A stretch of 28,187 nt of DNA from Microbacteriaceae bacterium. GTDB lineage: Bacteria > Actinomycetota > Actinomycetes > Actinomycetales > Microbacteriaceae. Position 1 is the first letter of the stretch. Every line of letters begins with the position of its first letter. Where the stretch lies: positions 1 to 28,187 of the forward strand of contig CANGJO010000004.1 of the NCBI GenBank assembly GCA_947454285.1, written 5' to 3'. The translations under genes were made by a program, and so were the position numbers. A model generated the notes under the pieces. It had not been told where the DNA came from and ran no database searches. It saw nothing but the letters and a program-made list of their open reading frames with translations. Positions 22,460-28,187 of this stretch are shown here, one piece after another.

Positions 22460-23262
22460 TGGCAAGCTCAACCAGACAGTCGCTAGCGGCAGCAAAGACA
22501 GCGCTAAACCCGCTGCTTGCTAAGGCAGACCTCAAGTTCGCAGAAGAGATTTTTGCAATCGGCGCAGCCGTTGCATCTTCGTCTCAGTTGCGCAGCATCC
22601 TCTCGGACCCTTCCGCCGAGGCTAAGGCAAAGTCAGGAGCGTTGGCTGCCGTATTCGGCAAGAACGTTTCTGCAACTGCACTTGAGTTCGCGACCACTCT
22701 GGTTGAACTTCGCTGGTCAACCGGGCAAGACCTAGTTAGCGCATTCGAGCAGCTAGCTGTTTACGCAGTTGCTGCAATTGCCGCTAACAACAAAAAGATC
22801 GCCGATGTTGAAAGTGAACTATTTGCTTTCAAGCAGGCTGTTGATTCTGATCAGGATCTTCAGTTCGCACTTGGCGACCGTCTTGCTTCAGAAGACGCAC
22901 AACTTGCGTTGGTATCAACACTGATTAAGGGCAAGGTCAGCGATGAAGCTGCAGTTCTTATTCGTCGTGCGGTTACCGGTGCTCGTCGTCGTCGCGTTGC
23001 GCTAGTTCTAGAGCAGTTCGGCAAGCAGGTTTCTGCTTACGCAGAGCGCCTTGTTGCAACAGTTACCGTGGCGGCACCGATGAGCGCAGCTCAGCTGGAT
23101 CGTCTTGAAGGTGTTCTGGCAAAGTCTTACGGACAGAGCCTGAAGCTAAATGTTGAGGTAGATCCAGCAATCCTCGGCGGCATCAAAGTGCAGGTTGCTG
23201 GAGAGATTCTTGACGGAAGCCTGGCTTCACGTCTTACCGACGCAAAACTTCAGTTGGCATAA
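22459..23262 (+). CDS. atpH: F1Fo ATP synthase subunit delta
   Basis: This stator subunit (267 residues) links the b stalk to the top of the F1 head. It is longer than the E. coli protein (177), as usual in Actinobacteria. The C-terminal OSCP/delta signature is visible in RLVATVTVAAPMSAAQLDRLE and NVEVDPAILGGIKVQVAGEILDGSLASRL. It is translationally coupled to atpF through TAATG. Confidence 0.95.
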   Translation: MASSTRQSLAAAKTALNPLLAKADLKFAEEIFAIGAAVASSSQLRSILSDPSAEAKAKSGALAAVFGKNVSATALEFATTLVELRWSTGQDLVSAFEQLAVYAVAAIAANNKKIADVESELFAFKQAVDSDQDLQFALGDRLASEDAQLALVSTLIKGKVSDEAAVLIRRAVTGARRRRVALVLEQFGKQVSAYAERLVATVTVAAPMSAAQLDRLEGVLAKSYGQSLKLNVEVDPAILGGIKVQVAGEILDGSLASRLTDAKLQLA

Positions 23263-23281
23263 CCACCAACTGACCAAAAAC

Positions 23282-23324
23282 TTCAGTCACTAATCCGACT
23301 GAGAGACCAACAGGGGTTCGCCCC
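23282..23324 (+). other. Two hairpins in the atpH-atpA gap
   Basis: TTCAGTC (23282-23288) pairs with GACTGAG (23297-23303). It is followed by GGGG-TTCG-CCCC (23313-23324), a UUCG-type loop closed by G-C. The second hairpin ends just before the atpA SD (AGAGG, 23331-23335). Neither has a T run. The CAGTC arm also occurs in the atpB-atpE hairpin. Confidence 0.45.
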
Positions 23325-23341
23325 AGAAGTAGAGGAACGAG

Positions 23342-24973
23342 ATGGCAGATCTGAAAATCAGCCCGAACGAGATTCGCGACGCTCTAAAGGACTTCGTTAA
23401 GTCTTACGAGCCAGCCAAGGCTTCTCGCTCAGAGGTAGGCCACGTAATCGATGCCGGTGACGGTATTGCTCACGTAGAGGGACTACCTAGTGCGATGGCT
23501 AACGAGCTACTTAAGTTCGCCGATGGCACTCTAGGCCTTGCCTTGAACCTCGACGAGCGCGAGATCGGTACCGTTGTGCTCGGAAACTTCGAAGGCATCG
23601 TTGAGGGTATGGAAGTTCACCGCACAGGTGAAGTTCTTTCTGTACCTGTTGGTGACGCATTCTTGGGTCGCGTTGTTGACCCACTAGGTAACCCAATCGA
23701 TGGTCAGGGTGACATCAAGGCAGAGGGTCGTCGTGCGCTAGAGCTTCAGGCTCCTGGCGTTATGGCTCGTAAGTCTGTTCACGAACCACTTCAGACCGGT
23801 ATCAAGGCAATCGACGCAATGATCCCAGTTGGTCGTGGTCAGCGTCAGCTAATCATTGGTGACCGTCAGACCGGTAAGACCGCTATCGCGATCGACACCA
23901 TCATCAACCAGAAGGCAAACTGGGAATCAGGCGACGTCAACAAGCAGGTGCGTTGCATCTACGTTGCGATTGGTCAAAAGGGTTCAACCATTGCTGGTGT
24001 TAAGGGCGCTCTTGAAGAAGCCGGCGCAATGGAGTACACCACCATCGTTGCTTCTCCTGCATCTGACCCAGCTGGTTTCAAGTACCTAGCTCCTTACACC
24101 GGTTCTGCAATTGGTCAGCACTGGATGTACGGCGGCAAGCACGTATTGATCATTTTTGATGACCTTTCAAAGCAGGCTGAGGCCTACCGTGCAGTTTCAC
24201 TTCTTCTACGTCGTCCACCAGGCCGCGAGGCTTACCCAGGTGACGTGTTCTACCTTCACTCACGCCTACTAGAGCGTTGTGCAAAGTTGAACGACGAGCT
24301 TGGCGGCGGTTCAATGACTGGTCTTCCAATCATCGAGACCAAGGCAAACGACGTTTCTGCATACATTCCAACCAACGTGATTTCGATCACCGACGGTCAG
24401 ATCTTCTTGCAGTCAGACTTGTTCAACTCAAACCAGCGTCCTGCGATTGACGTAGGTATCTCTGTTTCACGTGTTGGTGGTGCAGCGCAGGTTAAGGGCA
24501 TCAAGGGTGTTTCAGGAACCCTGAAGCTTGAGCTTGCTCAGTACCGCGCACTTGAGGCTTTCGCAATGTTTGCGTCTGACCTTGATGCAGCTTCACGTCA
24601 GCAGCTTGCTCGTGGTGCACGTCTGATGGAGCTTCTAAAGCAGCCTCAGTACTCTCCATACCCAGTTGAGGAACAGACCGTTTCTATCTGGGCTGGTACC
24701 ACCGGAAAGCTAGACGAAGTTCCAGTTGAAGACGTTCTACGTTTTGAGGCTGAGCTTCTTGAGCACCTTCGCCGCAACACCAAGGTTCTAAACACCATTC
24801 GCGAGACCAGCAAGCTGGAAAGCGACACCGTGGCAGAACTTGAAAAGGAAGTTACAAAGTTCAAGAAGAGCTTTGCAACCAAGGCAGGTACTCCGCTTCC
24901 TTCAAACAGTGCAGCAGCGCTAGACGAAGAAGACGTAAACCAGGAAAAGATCGTGAAGGGCAAGAAGAAGTAA
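23342..24973 (+). CDS. atpA: F1Fo ATP synthase subunit alpha
   Basis: Subunit alpha (543 residues) forms the non-catalytic nucleotide sites of F1. The beta-barrel domain covers about 25-95, Walker A is GDRQTGKT (173-180), and the conserved AYRAVSLLLRRPPGREAYPGDVFYLHSRLLER block and ISVSRVGGAAQ segment are intact. The C-terminus has an acidic and lysine-rich tail ending KGKKK, longer than E. coli alpha and usual in Actinobacteria. The SD AGAGG is six bases before the ATG. Confidence 0.98.
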   Translation: MADLKISPNEIRDALKDFVKSYEPAKASRSEVGHVIDAGDGIAHVEGLPSAMANELLKFADGTLGLALNLDEREIGTVVLGNFEGIVEGMEVHRTGEVLSVPVGDAFLGRVVDPLGNPIDGQGDIKAEGRRALELQAPGVMARKSVHEPLQTGIKAIDAMIPVGRGQRQLIIGDRQTGKTAIAIDTIINQKANWESGDVNKQVRCIYVAIGQKGSTIAGVKGALEEAGAMEYTTIVASPASDPAGFKYLAPYTGSAIGQHWMYGGKHVLIIFDDLSKQAEAYRAVSLLLRRPPGREAYPGDVFYLHSRLLERCAKLNDELGGGSMTGLPIIETKANDVSAYIPTNVISITDGQIFLQSDLFNSNQRPAIDVGISVSRVGGAAQVKGIKGVSGTLKLELAQYRALEAFAMFASDLDAASRQQLARGARLMELLKQPQYSPYPVEEQTVSIWAGTTGKLDEVPVEDVLRFEAELLEHLRRNTKVLNTIRETSKLESDTVAELEKEVTKFKKSFATKAGTPLPSNSAAALDEEDVNQEKIVKGKKK

Positions 24974-24981
24974 TTCTTCTT
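24962..24981 (+). other. Inverted repeat across the atpA stop codon
   Basis: AAGAAGAA (24962-24969) is the perfect reverse complement of TTCTTCTT (24974-24981), around GTAA, a GNRA-type loop containing the first two bases of the TAA stop. The stem is AT-rich and weak. It could be a product of the Lys-rich tail codons or a small processing hairpin. Confidence 0.35.
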
Positions 24982-25036
24982 ACCTTTACGGAACTAACCA
25001 CAAAGACTATTTAGATACAGAGAGCGAGGAGAGAAC

Positions 25037-25945
25037 ATGGGAGCGCAACTTCGCGTCTACAGACAAAAAATTAAGTCTGCACAGACCACCAAGAAGATCA
25101 CTCGTGCCATGGAGTTGATCTCCGCTTCGCGCATTAACAAGGCTCAGCAGCGCGTTGCAGCATCAACCCCTTACTCGCGTGCAGTTACTCGTGCGGTTTC
25201 AGCGGTAGCAACATTTTCAAATGTTGACCACCCGCTAACTACAGAGCCAGCTCGTATTGACCGCGCAGCAGTAGTGATTTTCACTTCTGACCGTGGTCTT
25301 GCTGGTGCATTCTCATCCAACGTTCTAAAAGAGGCAGAGCAGCTAACCAACCTTCTCAAAGAGCAGGGTAAGGAAGTTGTTTACTACCTAGTCGGCCGCA
25401 AGGCTGTGGCTTACTTTGGTTTCCGTCGTCGTTCATTCGCGCAGAGCTGGATTGGTGGCTCAGACTTGCCACAGTTCGGCACCGCTAAGGAAATCGCAGA
25501 TGCAGTTGTTGCTGCATTCAACACCGATTACAAAGACGGTGGCGTGGACGAAATCCACTTAGTTTCAAACCGCTTCATCTCGATGATCGCTCAGGTTCCA
25601 GAGGTAGTTCGTCTACTTCCACTTGAGATCGTTGAGGGTATTGAGGCTCCTGCTGAGTCTCAGGTTTACCCGCTTTACGAATTCGAGCCAGATGTAAACA
25701 AGGTGCTTGACGCACTGCTACCGGTTTACATTGAGAGCCGTATTTACAACGCAATGCTGCAGTCTGCTGCTTCAGAGCACGCAGCTCGTCAGAAGGCAAT
25801 GAAGTCAGCTACTGACAACGCCGACAAGCTGATCAAGAACTACACCCGCCTGTCAAACGCAGCGCGTCAGTCAGAAATTACGCAACAGATTTCCGAAATT
25901 GTTGGTGGTGCAGACGCTTTGTCTACCGCCGGCAACGAGGACTAA
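25037..25945 (+). CDS. atpG: F1Fo ATP synthase subunit gamma
   Basis: Subunit gamma (302 residues) is the rotating central shaft. The N-terminal helix MGAQLRVYRQKIKSAQTTKKITRAMELISASR and the C-terminal helix (ARQKAMKSATDNADKLIKNYTRLSNAARQSEITQQISEIVGGADAL) are the antiparallel coiled coil that sits in the alpha3beta3 ring; between them is the Rossmann-like globular domain (FTSDRGLAGAFS). A strong GAGGAG SD lies six to seven bases before the ATG. Confidence 0.97.
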   Translation: MGAQLRVYRQKIKSAQTTKKITRAMELISASRINKAQQRVAASTPYSRAVTRAVSAVATFSNVDHPLTTEPARIDRAAVVIFTSDRGLAGAFSSNVLKEAEQLTNLLKEQGKEVVYYLVGRKAVAYFGFRRRSFAQSWIGGSDLPQFGTAKEIADAVVAAFNTDYKDGGVDEIHLVSNRFISMIAQVPEVVRLLPLEIVEGIEAPAESQVYPLYEFEPDVNKVLDALLPVYIESRIYNAMLQSAASEHAARQKAMKSATDNADKLIKNYTRLSNAARQSEITQQISEIVGGADALSTAGNED

Positions 25946-25960
25946 GAGAAAGAAAGAGAA

Positions 25961-27403
25961 ATGGCCGAGACCAAGAACAAGGCTGGAGTAGGGCGCATTG
26001 CACGCGTTACTGGTCCAGTTGTTGACATCGAGTTCCCGCACGATGCCATCCCTGCTATCTACAACGCTCTAACCACTGAGCTAGACGTAGCAGGCGAGAA
26101 GACCACTCTTACTCTTGAGGTTGCACAGCACCTCGGAGATGACCTAGTGCGCGCAATTGCATTGAAGCCAACCGATGGTTTGGTTCGAGGTGCAGAGGTT
26201 GCCGACACAGGCGCTCCTATCTCAGTACCTGTTGGTGATGTCACAAAGGGTCACGTATTCAACGTGACCGGTGAAGTTCTAAACGCTAAGCCAGGCGAGA
26301 AGATCGAAGTTAAGGAAACTTGGTCGATCCACCGTCAGCCTCCTGCGTTCGACCAGCTTGAGTCAAAGACCACCATGTTCGAGACCGGTATCAAGGTTAT
26401 TGACCTTCTTACCCCTTACGTACAGGGTGGAAAGATTGGTCTATTCGGTGGTGCCGGTGTTGGTAAGACCGTTTTGATTCAGGAAATGATTTACCGTGTG
26501 GCAGAAAACCACGACGGTGTATCGGTGTTCGCTGGTGTGGGTGAGCGTACTCGTGAGGGTAACGACCTAATCGACGAAATGACCGAGTCTGGTGTTATCG
26601 ACAAGACCGCACTGGTCTTTGGTCAGATGGATGAGCCACCTGGCACCCGTCTTCGCGTTGCTCTTTCAGCGTTGACCATGGCGGAGTACTTCCGTGATGT
26701 TCAAAAGCAGGACGTGCTGTTGTTCATCGACAACATCTTCCGCTTTACTCAGGCAGGTTCTGAGGTTTCGACCCTTCTAGGTCGTATGCCGTCTGCTGTG
26801 GGTTACCAGCCAAACTTGGCCGATGAGATGGGTCTGCTACAGGAGCGCATCACATCAACCCGTGGTCACTCGATTACCTCGCTGCAGGCGATTTATGTTC
26901 CTGCGGACGACTACACCGACCCAGCCCCGGCAACCACATTTGCTCACTTGGATGCAACTACCGAGCTTTCTCGTGACATTGCGTCTCAGGGTCTATACCC
27001 TGCGGTGGACCCATTGACCTCGACTTCCCGTATCTTGGACCCTCGCTACATCAGCAAGGACCACTACGAGACCGCAACAACTGTGAAGCGTATTCTGCAG
27101 AAGAACAAGGAGCTTCAGGAAATCATTGCGATTCTTGGTGTTGAGGAGCTTTCTGAAGAAGACAAGATCACTGTTTCACGCGCACGTCGTATTCAGCGCT
27201 TCTTGTCACAGAACACCTACATGGCTACCAAGTTCACTGGTGTTGCTGGTTCAACAGTTCCACTGAAGGACACCATCGAAGGCTTCTCTGCGATTGCTCG
27301 CGGTGACTTCGACCACGTTGGTGAGCAGGCGTTCTTCAACCTTGGTGACATCAACGATGTTCTAAAGGAATGGGACAAGATCCAGAAGGAATCAGGTAAG
27401 TAA
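25961..27403 (+). CDS. atpD: F1Fo ATP synthase subunit beta
   Basis: Subunit beta (480 residues) holds the catalytic sites. Walker A is GGAGVGKT (163-170); GERTREGNDL carries the catalytic glutamate, and LLFIDNIFRFTQAGSEVS is the Walker B region. The DELSEED-type loop reads VEELSEEDK. The SD is a purine run (AGAAAGAGAA). The start is 15 bases after atpG and atpC follows two bases after the stop. Confidence 0.98.
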   Translation: MAETKNKAGVGRIARVTGPVVDIEFPHDAIPAIYNALTTELDVAGEKTTLTLEVAQHLGDDLVRAIALKPTDGLVRGAEVADTGAPISVPVGDVTKGHVFNVTGEVLNAKPGEKIEVKETWSIHRQPPAFDQLESKTTMFETGIKVIDLLTPYVQGGKIGLFGGAGVGKTVLIQEMIYRVAENHDGVSVFAGVGERTREGNDLIDEMTESGVIDKTALVFGQMDEPPGTRLRVALSALTMAEYFRDVQKQDVLLFIDNIFRFTQAGSEVSTLLGRMPSAVGYQPNLADEMGLLQERITSTRGHSITSLQAIYVPADDYTDPAPATTFAHLDATTELSRDIASQGLYPAVDPLTSTSRILDPRYISKDHYETATTVKRILQKNKELQEIIAILGVEELSEEDKITVSRARRIQRFLSQNTYMATKFTGVAGSTVPLKDTIEGFSAIARGDFDHVGEQAFFNLGDINDVLKEWDKIQKESGK

Positions 27404-27405
27404 TA

Positions 27406-27666
27406 ATGGCCACCCTTCGCGTTGAACTAGTAGCTGCCGACCAGGCCGTATGGACTGGCGAAGCCAAGATGGTTGTTGCAAAGACTGTCGAAGGTGAGAT
27501 TGGTTTGCTACCAGGTCACGAACCAATGCTTGCCATTCTTGGCGCCGGCGAGGTTCGCATAACCCTTGAAGACGGAAACGTTATCAAGGCAAATGCCGAA
27601 GACGGATTCCTGTCAGTCGAGAACAACGTTGTGGCAGTAGTTGCTCGCAATGCTTCTCTTGTCTAA
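27406..27666 (+). CDS. atpC: F1Fo ATP synthase subunit epsilon, short form
   Basis: Subunit epsilon links gamma to the c-ring. The 86 residues correspond to the N-terminal beta-sandwich only: MATLRVELVAADQAVWTGEA, EGEIGLLPGHEPMLAIL and DGFLSVENNVVAVVA. The C-terminal two-helix domain that inhibits ATP hydrolysis in E. coli (138 residues) is missing. No frameshift is visible: the stop is followed at once by the operon terminator, so the short form is intact. Short epsilon subunits are found in some Actinobacteria. Confidence 0.95.
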   Translation: MATLRVELVAADQAVWTGEAKMVVAKTVEGEIGLLPGHEPMLAILGAGEVRITLEDGNVIKANAEDGFLSVENNVVAVVARNASLV

Positions 27667-27678
27667 ATAGCTTTCAGT

Positions 27679-27711
27679 AAAAAAGCCTCCGAATTATTCG
27701 GAGGCTTTTTT
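27679..27711 (+). terminator. Bidirectional intrinsic terminator of the atp operon
   Basis: GCCTCCGAA (27685-27693) pairs with TTCGGAGGC (27697-27705) around a three-base loop. Six A precede it and six T follow, so the A-T pairs extend the stem, and it works on either strand. It begins 12 bases after the atpC stop and also closes the convergent minus-strand gene, whose stop codon is the loop. Confidence 0.95.
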
Positions 27712-27951
27712 ATTTGGCTTGTCTTCGGGCGAGGGGGTTGCCTTGCGTGCTAACTTCTGTTCCTCGACTATAACGGCCGCATTTGCTGCGCTTGGCTGGT
27801 ATAACTCATTCACTACTCCAAGGGCCGCACCGGCTATTGGGTACTTTTTAAATCTTTTTGGCTTGTTTCGAGTACGAATTTTTTTAGGCAGCGGAACAAA
27901 TAAAAGCACAATGCCGAGTCCGGCCAAAATTAACCACGGGATGGCGTCCAC
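27694..27951 (-). CDS. Small single-span membrane protein (actinobacterial hypothetical)
   Basis: This 85-residue protein has one N-terminal membrane segment (about 4-21, IPWLILAGLGIVLLFVPL). A strongly basic stretch (KKIRTRNKPKRFKK) suggests a cytoplasmic C-terminal part. A segment LGVVNELYQPSAANAAVIVEEQ and a Pro/Ser/Asp-containing tail resemble small uncharacterised actinobacterial proteins with a VxDExxxP pattern; that resemblance is from memory. The start is GTG (27949-27951) with a GGTGAT SD five bases upstream. It overlaps the end of the adenosyltransferase gene by 22 bases, so the two are probably one unit. Its TAA stop is exactly the loop of the atp terminator. Function unknown. Confidence 0.7.
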   Translation of the reverse strand: MDAIPWLILAGLGIVLLFVPLPKKIRTRNKPKRFKKYPIAGAALGVVNELYQPSAANAAVIVEEQKLARKATPSPEDKPNKKASE

Positions 27952-28187
27952 TTAACATCACCGCCTGCACCTGCGTTCGCGGTCCTGGCCAGAACAAACA
28001 GCAAGTCGCTCAGGCGATTAAGGTACTTGGCAGTCAATACATTGATGCCGCCGGCATCGGCGCCCTTCTTAGACGGCTCAACACCGTGAGCTTCAATTGC
28101 GTGCCAGGTGGCGCGCTCGGCACGACGAACCACGGTACGGGCCAAGTGGAGACCGGCAGCCAACGAGGTGCCGCCCGGCAAGATAAA
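27930..28187 (-). CDS. Cob(I)alamin adenosyltransferase, PduO type, C-terminal part (partial at window end)
   Basis: The frame is open to the window edge, giving the last 85 residues. FILPGGTSLAAGLHLARTVVRRAER and YLNRLSDLLFVLARTAN are the signature end of PduO-type ATP:cob(I)alamin adenosyltransferases, which make adenosylcobalamin and act as trimers. The Arg-rich helix (ARTVVRRAER) contributes to the ATP and subunit-interface site. The true start lies outside the window; an internal TTG at 28181 is not the start, since the family motif continues past it. It overlaps the small membrane protein gene downstream. Confidence 0.93.
   Translation of the reverse strand, partial: FILPGGTSLAAGLHLARTVVRRAERATWHAIEAHGVEPSKKGADAGGINVLTAKYLNRLSDLLFVLARTANAGAGGDVKWTPSRG

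Noticed and set aside
27719..27955. A 78-codon plus-strand frame after atpC
   Set aside because: The minus-strand frame over the same bases has a good SD, a clean membrane segment with a basic stop-transfer tail and an operon-like overlap with the adenosyltransferase. The plus frame begins just after a strong terminator and has no SD.

Overview
This window looks like chromosome from a low- to mid-GC actinobacterium, most likely a freshwater-type member of the Microbacteriaceae (Luna/Rhodoluna/Aquiluna-like). That placement is an inference. It rests on the gene order argS-lysA-hom-thrC-thrB-rho-prfA-prmC-tsaC-wecA-atpI-atpBEFHAGDC, on the actinobacterial families UPF0182 and DUF3039, on a Rho with a large Arg/Asn/Asp-rich insertion, and on frequent GTG/TTG starts at only moderate GC. 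The content is mostly conserved housekeeping. I see no phage, insertion sequence, CRISPR array or defence island.

Layout. Positions 1-1484 hold the 3' half of a UPF0182 membrane protein. An initiator tRNA and a strong terminator follow (1540-1665). Next come an unrecognised exported protein with a PKD-like domain (1737-2609) and a membrane-anchored HtrA-type protease (2732-3946). DUF3039 is followed by the coupled genes murI-rph-rdgB (3956-6389). On the minus strand lie a DedA protein and tRNA-Arg(CCG) (6416-7196). A solitary cytoplasmic GH32/GH43-like beta-propeller protein occupies 7256-8218.

From 8299 to 14700 runs a tightly packed argS-lysA-hom-thrC-thrB cluster for lysine and threonine synthesis. 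It is preceded by a hairpin that abuts the argS ribosome-binding site. From 14814 to 19152 come rho, prfA, prmC and a threonylcarbamoyl-AMP synthase gene, covering transcription termination, translation termination, release-factor methylation and tRNA t6A synthesis. A polyprenyl-phosphate sugar-1-phosphate transferase (wecA-like) leads into the complete F1Fo ATP synthase operon (20259-27666), which ends at a strong bidirectional terminator. Converging from the right are a small membrane protein and the C-terminus of a PduO-type cobalamin adenosyltransferase.

No wholly new system is evident. The most interesting points are: an apparent CTG start for atpB; an argS leader with two mutually exclusive hairpins and a coupled mini-ORF; a promoter and structured leader for rho; protein-level repeats in the Rho disordered region; an epsilon subunit lacking the C-terminal regulatory helices; a stop codon inside the atp terminator loop; and two orphan genes, one exported PKD-like and one GH-like.
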